Shown here: positions 28,372 through 37,111 of the stretch, one piece after another
Position numbering within the stretch: position 1 is the stretch's first letter
How the letters are laid out: every line of letters begins with the position of its first letter
NCBI GenBank assembly: GCA_902527245.1
Contig: CABZOI010000004.1
Coordinates: 62,001 to 126,000, forward strand
Reading direction: 5' to 3'
DNA length: 64,000 bases
Source of the DNA: an uncultured SAR92 cluster bacterium
GTDB lineage: Bacteria > Pseudomonadota > Gammaproteobacteria > Pseudomonadales > Porticoccaceae
Program-made: the position numbers and the translations under genes
Notes under the pieces: model-generated
What the model was told of the DNA's origin: nothing
What the model saw: only the letters and a program-made list of their open reading frames with translations
Database searches by the model: none

Positions 28372-29196
28372 TTATCGACCATTAAAAACTGGTTTTGTTT
28401 TATTTATAAAGGCTTGGACTGCGTTTTTGTGGTCCTCTGTTTTTGCACAGTGAATATGGTGAGTACATTCTAAATCCATGCAGTCCTCAAGATCACCCGA
28501 GGATATCGCTCTGTTCAAATTCTCCTTCATATACTGCATCGCGATCGGCGGCCCACTTGCCAATTGAGAAGCAATCTCTTTTGTTTTATCACCAAGCTCC
28601 TCAGGATCAACTACCCAATTTGTTAAACCGAGGTTCAAAGCTTCATCAGCGCTAATCCTGCTCGAAAGGAAGAACAGTTCTCTTGCTTTCGCAGCTCCCA
28701 CGAGTTGAGTCATAAAAAATGTACCACCGTAATCTCCAGAGAATCCTACATGTCGAAATGCCGTTGTCATAATCGCGGTTGATGCCATTATTCTTAAATC
28801 GCAAGCAAGTGCAATCGAGAGGCCTGCGCCTGCTGCCGCGCCAGGAAGTGATGCTAATGTAGGTTTAGTCATACTATAAAGAGCACCTGATATAGCTCTT
28901 TGCTGGTATCTTTGCCTATTTATTGACTCGTCAATGGTGGGCGGACTTTCACCTGGTCCAGCTCCCATTGCCTTTACATCTCCACCCGCGCAAAACCCTT
29001 TCCCCGCTCCGGTTAAAACAACACATTTCACATCAGAGTTTTCTTGCGCATCTTTCAATTGATCAACCAATGCCAGAACTAGCTCTCTTGACATTGCATT
29101 TCGTGCCTCTGGTCGATTGAGTGTAATGGTTAAAACTCCATCCTCAATGTCGGCCAATAAATGGTCTGTACCTGTATCTATTTTTTTTGCGGTCAT
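28372..29196 (-). CDS. Enoyl-CoA hydratase/isomerase family protein
   Basis: A 274-residue crotonase-fold protein with a very strong ribosome site (AGGAGGAGCTTATG). The LTGAGKGFCAGGDVKAMG and AAAGAGLSIALACDLRI blocks form the oxyanion hole and CoA site. The second active-site Glu is retained (AKARELFF), while the first is replaced in the GFSGDYGGTFF segment, as in a large bacterial subgroup of unclear substrate. It precedes the symporter by 38 bp and follows the VOC gene by 74 bp. Confidence 0.9.
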   Translation of the reverse strand: MTAKKIDTGTDHLLADIEDGVLTITLNRPEARNAMSRELVLALVDQLKDAQENSDVKCVVLTGAGKGFCAGGDVKAMGAGPGESPPTIDESINRQRYQQRAISGALYSMTKPTLASLPGAAAGAGLSIALACDLRIMASTAIMTTAFRHVGFSGDYGGTFFMTQLVGAAKARELFFLSSRISADEALNLGLTNWVVDPEELGDKTKEIASQLASGPPIAMQYMKENLNRAISSGDLEDCMDLECTHHIHCAKTEDHKNAVQAFINKTKPVFNGR

Positions 29197-29270
29197 AAGC
29201 TCCTCCTAATTCAGAAAGTATATAGCTAATTATTATCAGGTTGTCTCCAATAATATGAAATACACCCATT

Positions 29271-30014
29271 TTATTTGAGGTTTACAGTGACTCCACACAC
29301 CTCAATACTATCGTCCACCACTTTTAACTTCATCTGATAAGCATTTTTTAAAATTTGCTTTTTATCTTTGGCAACTACATCGAATGCTCTCAAGCCAATG
29401 CCCCGTGAATCTTTTATTTCAACGAATCTAACCTCACCATCATCAAATAGCAGACGCGGAACGCCTCCTACCATGGAGACAGGCAAGTTATATGCAATTG
29501 CCCACTTTTCTGCGATCTCTGTTGGCGACTCACATTGAATTTCAGATCCAGTAATATTCTCAACTAGCATCGCTTTTCTCTTCATCCAATTACTTCCTGC
29601 CCAATACCAAGCTTCGGGAGGATCCATTTGATCAAGAGAGGCTATTGCTCCAGGCACGTCTTTAGGATGAAGATGAATCGCACTTCCTCTTTCTGTAAAT
29701 GCTGCAAAAACTATTCTTATATCAGCAGATTCTACTCGCTGCTTGTCATGTAATAGGTCGTCCACTTGGACAATAACCATATAGCCACCATCGCCACCGC
29801 GACGTTCAAGCAAGCGGCCAGCAGTAGTGTTATCTGTTATTGGCGAAACAACCTCTAGGAAAGTATCTCCCAGAGTCATCACAATGTTTTGTAAGCCAAA
29901 TTTGCTGATTTTAGGGTCAATATGCGCGTCAGATAACCCAAATAAATTATAAAAATGGGTTTGTACCAAATTCATATCTTTGGCTACCAATGCAATTTGT
30001 CGTAATCTTGTCAT
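29271..30014 (-). CDS. VOC-superfamily (glyoxalase-like) protein
   Basis: A 247-residue protein made of two VOC-like halves. RLRQIALVAKDMNLVQTHFYNLFGL opens the first module, with TFLEVVSP as its glutamate-bearing strand; the second half (residues about 140-247) is more divergent. Family members are metal-dependent isomerases, epimerases, dioxygenases or lyases. A methylmalonyl-CoA-epimerase-like role would suit the acyl-CoA setting, but nothing in the sequence proves it. Its start has an AAAGGA ribosome box. It is the first gene of the minus-strand run and diverges from the TPP enzyme. Confidence 0.78.
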   Translation of the reverse strand: MTRLRQIALVAKDMNLVQTHFYNLFGLSDAHIDPKISKFGLQNIVMTLGDTFLEVVSPITDNTTAGRLLERRGGDGGYMVIVQVDDLLHDKQRVESADIRIVFAAFTERGSAIHLHPKDVPGAIASLDQMDPPEAWYWAGSNWMKRKAMLVENITGSEIQCESPTEIAEKWAIAYNLPVSMVGGVPRLLFDDGEVRFVEIKDSRGIGLRAFDVVAKDKKQILKNAYQMKLKVVDDSIEVCGVTVNLK

Positions 30015-30142
30015 TTATTCCTTTTACTTTTTTTAATTATTAGGATTACATGAGGCATATTTGTAACTACATTGTTGTAGAATTAGGCGACAAGTGTCAA
30101 TAAATCATTAACCACCAAATATAAGTTTCGATTGAGGATAAT
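30015..30142. promoter_or_regulatory. Divergent regulatory region with two inverted repeats
   Basis: The 128-bp gap between the VOC (-) and TPP-enzyme (+) starts holds CTACA-TTGT-TGTAG at 30067-30080 and GACA-AG-TGTC at 30089-30098. A TTGACA hexamer on the minus strand (30100-30095) overlaps the second repeat. Both genes should start here; the factors are unknown. Confidence 0.45.
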
Positions 30143-31690
30143 ATGAACGGAGCAGAAGCGTTGATGCAAACATTGTGCGATGGCGGAGTCGAAGTTTGCT
30201 TTGCGAATCCAGGAACATCTGAAATGCAGCTCGTTGCTGCGATTGATAAACAAAAAAAGATGAGAGCGATCCTCGGGCTTTTTGAGGGTGTTGTCACGGG
30301 CGCAGCGGACGGCTACGGTCGGATGACTGACAAACCCGCTGTAACGCTCCTCCATTTAGGTCCAGGTTTAGCTAATGGTCTGGCAAATTTACATAATGCA
30401 AAAAGAGCAAGAACGCCTCTTATAAATATTGTGGGAGATCATGCAGTTGATCATTTAAAATATAATGCACCGCTCACGTCAGATATCATTGGTGTTGCTT
30501 CCCCAATGTCAGATTGGGTAAGAACGTCAAAATCGCCATCAGATTTAGCAACTGCAGGCGCAGAGGCAATCGCTATTTCTCAATCGTATCCTGGAAGTAT
30601 ATGTACGGTGATTGCACCCGGTGATCATGCATGGGGTAGTAATGCAGTCATCGCTCCTCAAATAAAAGTGAGCACTCCAAAAACAATTTCTGATGAGGAT
30701 ATTAGCGATGCAGCTCAAAAACTCTTAGGAGCAGAATATCCTGCGCTGTTTCTGGGTAGCCGTGCGCTTCGAAAAGACGCTTTGCATCATGCAGGTAGGA
30801 TAGCTGCCAAAATCAATGCACGGATCATATGTGAAACGCTTCCCGCGAGACTGCAGAGAGGAGAGGGGGTAGTTTCTATTGAAAGGTTGCCTTACTTTGC
30901 CGAATCTGCAGTAGAGTTTCTCAAAGGACTAACACATATCACTTTTATAGGTGCTCCACCTCCGGTTGCCTTTTTCGCTTATCCCGATAAACCTGGTTGG
31001 CTCTCGCCAGAAGGTGCAGAGCTCCTAGAACTAGCCTCTCCTGATATTGACGCAGAAGACACACTTAAACGACTAGCCGATGCGATGGATGCACCAAATA
31101 CACTTGAAAAAATACAAACGAAGGAAATTTTTGACTATGAAGAAGGTGAATTAAATCGGGATAATGCTGCGATGATTACAGCTAATTTATTACCTGAGAA
31201 TGCGATCGTAAGTGATGAATCAGGAACAAGCGGCGGCTCTTTTTTTCGCTATACAGCCTCTGCGTCTTTTCATGACTGGCTCATTATTACAGGAGGGTCA
31301 ATCGGGCAAGGTTTACCTGTAGCCGTAGGAGCAGCAGTCGCTCACCCAAGTCGAAAGGTTGTTTCTTTACAAGCCGATGGTAGTGGCATGTATACATTAC
31401 AAGCTCTGTGGACCATGGCGAGAGAGAACCTAGATATAGTGGTTATAATCATGAAAAATAATAGTTATGGCATTTTAAATATTGAGCTCGACCGTGTAGG
31501 AGTAAAAAATCCAGGTGAGAAAGCATTATCGCTTCTCGATTTAAGCAACCCAATTATTGATTGGCTAGCTCTTGCAAAAGGTATGGGAGTGAGAGCCCAT
31601 GCAGCCTCTACCACTGACGAGTTCTCAAACTACTTGCAGGAGGCACTAAATAGTAAAGGGCCATGCCTAATAGAGATTTTATTGCCTTAG
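30143..31690 (+). CDS. TPP-dependent acetolactate-synthase-like enzyme
   Basis: A 515-residue thiamine-diphosphate enzyme of the IlvB/benzoylformate-decarboxylase class. The N-terminal pyrimidine domain has the catalytic Glu48 in LFEGVVTGAADGYGRM. The C-terminal domain carries SIGQGLPVAVGAA and the TPP/Mg motif ADGSGMYT with a downstream KNNSYG. It is about 50 residues shorter than catabolic or biosynthetic acetolactate synthases, and no regulatory subunit is nearby. It therefore looks like a decarboxylase or carboligase of unknown 2-keto acid or acyl-CoA substrate. A GAGGATA ribosome site precedes the ATG. It converges with the nucleoside hydrolase. Confidence 0.88.
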   Translation: MNGAEALMQTLCDGGVEVCFANPGTSEMQLVAAIDKQKKMRAILGLFEGVVTGAADGYGRMTDKPAVTLLHLGPGLANGLANLHNAKRARTPLINIVGDHAVDHLKYNAPLTSDIIGVASPMSDWVRTSKSPSDLATAGAEAIAISQSYPGSICTVIAPGDHAWGSNAVIAPQIKVSTPKTISDEDISDAAQKLLGAEYPALFLGSRALRKDALHHAGRIAAKINARIICETLPARLQRGEGVVSIERLPYFAESAVEFLKGLTHITFIGAPPPVAFFAYPDKPGWLSPEGAELLELASPDIDAEDTLKRLADAMDAPNTLEKIQTKEIFDYEEGELNRDNAAMITANLLPENAIVSDESGTSGGSFFRYTASASFHDWLIITGGSIGQGLPVAVGAAVAHPSRKVVSLQADGSGMYTLQALWTMARENLDIVVIIMKNNSYGILNIELDRVGVKNPGEKALSLLDLSNPIIDWLALAKGMGVRAHAASTTDEFSNYLQEALNSKGPCLIEILLP

Positions 31691-31708
31691 CAACCTAAGC
31701 AGACGATT

Positions 31709-32677
31709 TTATATAACTTCGACCTTCGAATAATTTTTGATACTGTTGTAAAAGTCTTTCAATATTTCATCCTTATTGAAATTCTCTCTTATATACAAAT
31801 TTGTCTGGATGGAATCTGTCTCAGACCAACATCCATTGGAATACAGAACACTGGGTATTTTTTTGATGTCTGCCCATGCAGAATTCTTTAATATTGCAAC
31901 TGCTGCCATATCATAAAGAGGTCTTGATGGAGGATTACCGAATAGGTAACAATTATTGAGAAGATTCAAAGAATAATCACCAAAATTATAAAACTCACCA
32001 CCATTACGACCTACCACTGGTGTTTTGACATCAGGCCCATTACCAACTAGGTTTTCCTCTAAGTCTTTCGGAGTAACAGTGACCATCGCTGTTCCAGTAC
32101 TCTGTTTATATCGAACAACTGCTATTTCAATCAGCGCCCCGCTACTTATAACAAAATTAACGCTTTCAGGATCACTGTCTAGATTGTATTCACCTGCTAT
32201 CGGAAAATTAGTACCTAGCCACAAGATTTTAATCTTAGGAATAATTGTAGGATCTTTTCTTATTGCGAGTGCAACATTCGTGAGTTTACCAATCGCGAGA
32301 ATCACCAATGGGTCCGATGCTTGGCGATGTGCCCTTTTTATCATCAGATCAACCGCATCAACTCCATCAAATTTCTGTTGATCTGCATTTGATTCGATAT
32401 CTAAAAAAGAAGCTGTGGCTCCCAAGCTTACTGAGATCCGGTCATCCATATCACATAATTTTATGACTCTTTCTGCCTCTGCCGCCTGCTCAAAAATATC
32501 ACCGCCATTATTGGTCTTATTTACGGTAATACCCTCGAGTACAAAGCTATCACCACTTAAAAGAAGATATGCAATTGCGTGCTGATCATCAATTTCGTTA
32601 TTGGCATCTGTATCAAGTAATACTCGTACCTTTCTTGATGCAGATGTCGAATCACCTAGACCATTAGATTCCATCAT
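31709..32677 (-). CDS. Nucleoside hydrolase (IUNH family)
   Basis: About 322 residues. The metal-binding signature LLDTDANNEIDDQHA sits near residue 22, followed by GITVNKTNNGG. A C-terminal PLYDMAAVAIL segment supplies the last Asp ligand. The enzyme cleaves the N-glycosidic bond of nucleosides to base and ribose using Ca2+. No signal peptide is present. The first ATG is at 32677; an in-frame TTG lies 6 nt upstream. It is 12 bp downstream of the ACAD11-like gene, an unusual partner. Ribose released here could feed the PfkB kinase at 23144. Confidence 0.92.
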   Translation of the reverse strand: MMESNGLGDSTSASRKVRVLLDTDANNEIDDQHAIAYLLLSGDSFVLEGITVNKTNNGGDIFEQAAEAERVIKLCDMDDRISVSLGATASFLDIESNADQQKFDGVDAVDLMIKRAHRQASDPLVILAIGKLTNVALAIRKDPTIIPKIKILWLGTNFPIAGEYNLDSDPESVNFVISSGALIEIAVVRYKQSTGTAMVTVTPKDLEENLVGNGPDVKTPVVGRNGGEFYNFGDYSLNLLNNCYLFGNPPSRPLYDMAAVAILKNSAWADIKKIPSVLYSNGCWSETDSIQTNLYIRENFNKDEILKDFYNSIKNYSKVEVI

Positions 32678-32689
32678 TTGCAAGGCAGA

Positions 32690-34012
32690 TTACCAGAGAT
32701 CGTACTTACGAACCTCATTTCTTCCAACAACCATGTGATGCACTTCATCTGGACCATCTGCGAAACGGAGTGTTCTTTGATTAGCATACATTCTCGCTAG
32801 TGGCGTCCATTGTGATGTACCTGTCGCACCATGCATTTGAATTGCATCATCAATTATCTTGCAAACTTTCTCTGGAACCATTGCTTTCACGGCACTAACG
32901 TAGATTCTCGCTTCTTTGTTACCTAGGACATCCATGGCTTTGGCTGCCTGAAGTACCATTAATCGACAAGCATCAATCTCAATCCGCGCTCTAGATACTA
33001 CTTCTAAATTTTTACCAAGTTTTATGATAGGTTTTCCAAAAGCTACCCTAGTGCTCGCTCTTTTCACCATCAGCTCTAACGCCACTTCTGCCTGCCCTAT
33101 TGCACGCATACAGTGATGGATTCTTCCGGGACCTAACCGAACTTGAGAGATTTCAAAACCCCTTCCTTCACCCAACAAAATGTTTTCTTTGGGTACTCTC
33201 ACATTGTTAAATTTAATATGCATATGTCCATGGGGAGCCGACTCATCGCCAAATACATGCATTGGACCCATGATCTCGACTCCTTTTGTATCGATTGGAA
33301 TTAAGATCTGAGACTGTTGTCGAAACGTCTCTGCATCTGGACTGGTCTTGACCATTGTGATTAAAATCTTACATCTCGGATCTCCTGCCCCCGAAATGTA
33401 ATACTTTTCACCATTGATAACCCATTCATCACCTTCAAGCTTTGCCACAGTGCTGATATTGGTGGCATCTGATGATGCCATTCCCGGCTCCGTCATCGCA
33501 TATGCCGATCTGATTTCACCAGCCAGCAGTGGTTTTAACCATTTTTCTTTCTGCTCTGGAGTACCCACACGTTCCAACACTTCCATATTGCCAGTATCTG
33601 GCGCACTACAGTTTAAGGTCTGAGATGATAAAGGATTTTTACCCAACTCTACTGCCAAGTATGCATAATCCAAATTGCTCAAGCCCTCACCAGTCTCTGC
33701 ATCTGGCAAAAAGAAATTCCAAAGTCCAGCTGCGCGAGCCTTATCTTTTGCAGATTCGAGTAATTCAAGTTGACGAGGATGGTACTCCCACGGGTTAGCT
33801 TTACCTTCATTTAATTTGTAAAACTCCTCAGAGATCGTATCCACATTCTCCGCTATATGTTTTTTTACTGCTTCCAATAAAGGCTGAGATTCCCGTGACA
33901 TTGTCAAATTGAATAATTCAGGATTCAGACGAGATATTTTTGCTGCCTCAAGGACAGGTTTGTAGTGTGCTCGTCCAGAATCTGGTTTTTCAGAATAATT
34001 TAAGTTTCTCAT
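32690..34012 (-). CDS. ACAD11/LvaC-like acyl-CoA dehydrogenase
   Basis: About 440 residues, close to the dehydrogenase part of ACAD10/ACAD11 and to bacterial LvaC. Shared blocks include SAPDTGNMEVLERVGT, AYAMTEPGMASSDATNI, INGEKYYISGAGDPRCK, EGRGFEISQVRLGPGRIHHCMR, HGATGTSQWTPLA and RFADGPDEVH. Relatives eliminate phosphate from 4-phosphoacyl-CoA to give an enoyl-CoA. I set the start at ATG 34012. The ORF extends to 34162, but those 50 residues are basic and unlike the family, and would occupy the divergent promoter. Its likely kinase partner is at 24044, about 8 kb away. Confidence 0.9.
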   Translation of the reverse strand: MRNLNYSEKPDSGRAHYKPVLEAAKISRLNPELFNLTMSRESQPLLEAVKKHIAENVDTISEEFYKLNEGKANPWEYHPRQLELLESAKDKARAAGLWNFFLPDAETGEGLSNLDYAYLAVELGKNPLSSQTLNCSAPDTGNMEVLERVGTPEQKEKWLKPLLAGEIRSAYAMTEPGMASSDATNISTVAKLEGDEWVINGEKYYISGAGDPRCKILITMVKTSPDAETFRQQSQILIPIDTKGVEIMGPMHVFGDESAPHGHMHIKFNNVRVPKENILLGEGRGFEISQVRLGPGRIHHCMRAIGQAEVALELMVKRASTRVAFGKPIIKLGKNLEVVSRARIEIDACRLMVLQAAKAMDVLGNKEARIYVSAVKAMVPEKVCKIIDDAIQMHGATGTSQWTPLARMYANQRTLRFADGPDEVHHMVVGRNEVRKYDLW

Positions 34013-34106
34013 ATTAACTGGTCCATTGTTCGTTACAGAAATTATACGGTGTTTTTTCCTTTTTGGTATGATGTTTAGCCAAAATAGAGAAGTAAAGTAA
34101 TTTGGG

Positions 34107-34200
34107 GGATTTCTTGACACAAGGTCACCCATTTTGATGACTAACATGGCCTGAATTGGCAAGATGCCTACTAAACCAATAATTTATGGAGACGAGCATG
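34107..34200. promoter_or_regulatory. Promoter/operator region and start choice for the SDR gene
   Basis: A TTGACA hexamer (34114-34119) is followed by CACCCATTTT (34126-34135), part of an imperfect GTCA/TGAC repeat. Two ATGs compete: 34186 has no ribosome site, while 34198 has GGAG (34188-34191) 6 nt upstream. The second is the better start. Confidence 0.5.
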
Positions 34201-34965
34201 GGTGACATTTTTAATTTAAGCGGAAGAGTGGCTATCGTTACGGGTGGATCTAGAGGAATCGGAAAAATGATTGCTACAGAGTTTGTAAAACGAGGAGTTA
34301 AAGTTTACATAACAGCAAGAAAGGCTGAACCCTGTATTGCAACCGCTGAAGAATTGTCAGAGTTTGGTGAATGTATCGCACTCCCTCATAATCTATCAAA
34401 AAATGAAGATTTAGATGCCTTTGTAACTGAGATTAAAGGTCGAGAAAGTAAACTAGATATTCTTGTCAATAATGCGGGTGCCGCATGGACGGCAACATAT
34501 GATGAATTCCCTGAGAGTGGATGGGACAAAGTGATGGACTTAAACTTAAAAGCACTCTTTTTCTTAACGCAAAAACTAACTCCATTACTCCGTAAATCAG
34601 GCAATCCTTCTCAACCAGCCAAGGTAATAAATATCGCGTCGATAGATGGAATTCATAATGCAAGACACGAAGCATACTCATACGCAGCGAGTAAAGCGGG
34701 ATTGATCCATCTAACAAGAAGAATGGCGAAAAGGCTAGTTAGTGAAAACATACATATTAATGCAATTGCTCCAGGTGCGTTCGCAAGTGATATGAATCTT
34801 TGGGCAAGAGACAACCCAGATGAGGTAGCTCAGAGAATACCAGCTCAAAGAATTGGAAAACCTAGTGATATTGCTGGAACTGCAGTTTATATGTGCTCAA
34901 GCGCAGGTGATTATCTTGTGGGAATAACAATTGCTGTAGATGGTGGCATTGCATATGCCTCATAA
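34198..34965 (+). CDS. SDR-family oxidoreductase (beta-hydroxyacyl/RhlG-like)
   Basis: 255 residues from the preferred ATG. The TGGSRGIG cofactor loop, NNAGAAW, catalytic Ser with YSYAASKAG (Tyr and Lys), APGAFASDM and the C-terminal VGITIAVDGGIAYA block make a complete classical SDR, unlike the 3791 gene with its odd tail. The overall pattern resembles 3-oxoacyl reductases such as RhlG and FabG. It begins a plus-strand unit (SDR, FadJ-like enzyme, acyl-CoA dehydrogenase), which suggests hydroxyacyl/oxoacyl-CoA interconversion during acid breakdown. Confidence 0.92.
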   Translation: MGDIFNLSGRVAIVTGGSRGIGKMIATEFVKRGVKVYITARKAEPCIATAEELSEFGECIALPHNLSKNEDLDAFVTEIKGRESKLDILVNNAGAAWTATYDEFPESGWDKVMDLNLKALFFLTQKLTPLLRKSGNPSQPAKVINIASIDGIHNARHEAYSYAASKAGLIHLTRRMAKRLVSENIHINAIAPGAFASDMNLWARDNPDEVAQRIPAQRIGKPSDIAGTAVYMCSSAGDYLVGITIAVDGGIAYAS

Positions 34966-34997
34966 AGATCAACGAAAATTAATTTAGGAAATTCAAA

Positions 34998-37094
34998 ATG
35001 CAAGGAATGATAGAAAAACGCGGCTCGATAGGAATTATTTGGATCGATAACCCACCAGTGAATGCAATATCTCATGCTGTTCGAGAGGGCCTGATCAAAG
35101 CAGTTGAGAATGCATCGAAAGATTCTGAGATAAAGGGGCTCGTACTAGCTTGTCGCGGCCGGACTTTTATGGCTGGTGCAGATATCACTGAATTTGCTTC
35201 TGGTGTCAAACCTCCATGGCTCGGAGAGGTGATTGACACCATGAGCGAAAGTTCAAAAGTTATCGTGGCAGCAATCTTTGGAACCACATTTGGAGGAGGA
35301 TTGGAGGTAGCTCTTGGTTGTAACTACAGAATAGCGGACTCAAACACCAAAATAGGATTACCTGAAGTCAAGCTCGGCATCATTCCTGGTGCACAAGGCA
35401 CACAGCGCCTATCACGAGTCAGTAGTGTTGAATTTGCACTGAAACTTGCAACTCTCGGAAATCCTGTCGGTGCCCAAGAGGCTCTGGAGGCAGGTGCGAT
35501 CGATAAAATCTCAAATGGTGAGCTAATCGATGACGCAGTGTCCTATGCAAAAGAACTACTCAAAAATAATGCTCCCCTCAAGAAATCGCACACCCTTAGT
35601 ATTGATCCTAAAAAATATAATGATTCTTTCTTCAATGATTACAGGAAGACAATTTCAAGGAAAACGAGGGGCATGGCGGCGCCTGAATGTTGTATAAAAG
35701 CAATTCAAGCTTCGGTGAATCTGCCATTCGAAGAGGGTGTCAAATTCGAGAGAGAAATGACGATTGAATGCAGAGATAATCCCCAATCAAAAGCTTTGCA
35801 ACATGTGTTTTTTGCAGAAAGGCAAGCGGCTAAAGTTCCTGGACTCAGTAAAGATACTCCACTTCAGACCATTAAAAAGGTAGGTGTAATCGGTGCAGGA
35901 ACAATGGGAGGCGGTATATCTATGAATTTTGCAAATGTAGGTATTCCCGTAAAAATTTTGGAAATGGATCAAGCAGCGCTTGATAAAGGACTAGGAATTG
36001 TTAAGAAGAATTACGAGGCCTCTGCATGGAAGGGTCGAATTAGTTCAGAAGACGTCGACGTAAGAATGGGGCTTATTGAGGGAACTACCAATTATTCTGA
36101 TTTGAAAGATGTTGATCTCGTAATTGAGGCTGTATTTGAAAATATGGATGTAAAGAAAGAGGTTTTCTCAAAACTAAATGAAACTGTATCTGAAAATACA
36201 ATCCTCGCAAGCAACACCTCTTATCTCGATATCGATGAAATAGCGACTGTTGTAGATAATCCCGAGAGAGTATTAGGCATGCATTTCTTCTCACCTGCAA
36301 ACATAATGCGCTTACTTGAAATAATTAAGGCTGAGAAAACCTCACCAGCAATTCTCGCAACAGTACTCAAACTAGCAAAGAGCATTAAGAAAGTTGGCGC
36401 GGTCGCGGGCGTTTGTCATGGATTCATTGGGAATAGAATGTTAACTGGATATTCGAGAGAGGCGAACTTATTAGTTTTGGAGGGAGCTCCTCCAGAGCAA
36501 GTTGATCGAGTCCTCTATGAGTTTGGAATGCCAATGGGAGTGATCGCCATGGCTGATATGGCGGGAATTGATATAGGGACACGGCTCAGACAACAAATGG
36601 ATGAGAGTGACTATGACGTCATGGCCACATCAGTTGCAGATAAATTAGTTGCGCAAGGAAGATGTGGACAAAAGACTGGTGCTGGCTTTTATGATTATAA
36701 AGCAGGCAACAGAACACCAATACCCTCTGAAGTTACGAAACAAATCATTAGTGAGACTGCTGAAGAATTTGGTGTTGTGCAGCGAGAAATTAGTGACGAT
36801 GAAATCATCGAAAGATGTTTTTATGCAATGTGCAACACTGGTTTTGATATCTTACATGAAAAGATGGCGTTCCGATCATCTGATATCGATACGGTATATA
36901 TCAACGGATACGGTTTCCCTGCATGGCGAGGTGGACCTATGTATTGGGCAGAAAATACGGTTGGTCTAGAGAAAATGTTAAATGGGATACAAAACTTTGC
37001 AAATATACATGGTGATCGTTGGTGGAAACCCTCGCCTCTTCTTGAAAGAATGGTTCAAAATAATCTATCTTTAAAAGAAATCGTAAATCACTAG
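34998..37094 (+). CDS. FadJ-like bifunctional enoyl-CoA hydratase/3-hydroxyacyl-CoA dehydrogenase
   Basis: A 698-residue two-activity beta-oxidation enzyme. Residues 1 to about 190 form the crotonase domain (ACRGRTFMAGADITEF, FGGGLEVALGCNYR, and LPEVKLGIIPGAQGTQRL with its catalytic Glu). Near residue 296 the NAD-binding motif GVIGAGTMGGG begins the dehydrogenase, followed by ASNTSYLDIDEIA, GMHFFSPANIMRLLEII (catalytic His) and GFIGNRM. The C-terminal dimer domain ends at about 690. The length (about 700) fits FadJ/peroxisomal MFE-1 forms. It hydrates enoyl-CoA and oxidises the (S)-3-hydroxyacyl-CoA. It is 32 bp downstream of the SDR and 17 bp upstream of the acyl-CoA dehydrogenase. Confidence 0.95.
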   Translation: MQGMIEKRGSIGIIWIDNPPVNAISHAVREGLIKAVENASKDSEIKGLVLACRGRTFMAGADITEFASGVKPPWLGEVIDTMSESSKVIVAAIFGTTFGGGLEVALGCNYRIADSNTKIGLPEVKLGIIPGAQGTQRLSRVSSVEFALKLATLGNPVGAQEALEAGAIDKISNGELIDDAVSYAKELLKNNAPLKKSHTLSIDPKKYNDSFFNDYRKTISRKTRGMAAPECCIKAIQASVNLPFEEGVKFEREMTIECRDNPQSKALQHVFFAERQAAKVPGLSKDTPLQTIKKVGVIGAGTMGGGISMNFANVGIPVKILEMDQAALDKGLGIVKKNYEASAWKGRISSEDVDVRMGLIEGTTNYSDLKDVDLVIEAVFENMDVKKEVFSKLNETVSENTILASNTSYLDIDEIATVVDNPERVLGMHFFSPANIMRLLEIIKAEKTSPAILATVLKLAKSIKKVGAVAGVCHGFIGNRMLTGYSREANLLVLEGAPPEQVDRVLYEFGMPMGVIAMADMAGIDIGTRLRQQMDESDYDVMATSVADKLVAQGRCGQKTGAGFYDYKAGNRTPIPSEVTKQIISETAEEFGVVQREISDDEIIERCFYAMCNTGFDILHEKMAFRSSDIDTVYINGYGFPAWRGGPMYWAENTVGLEKMLNGIQNFANIHGDRWWKPSPLLERMVQNNLSLKEIVNH

Positions 37095-37111
37095 AATTAT
37101 TGAGATAAACG

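Noticed and set aside
34013-34162. Longer N-terminus for the ACAD11-like dehydrogenase
   Set aside because: The extra 50 residues are basic and unlike the family, and cover the divergent promoter; ATG 34012 fits the family start better.
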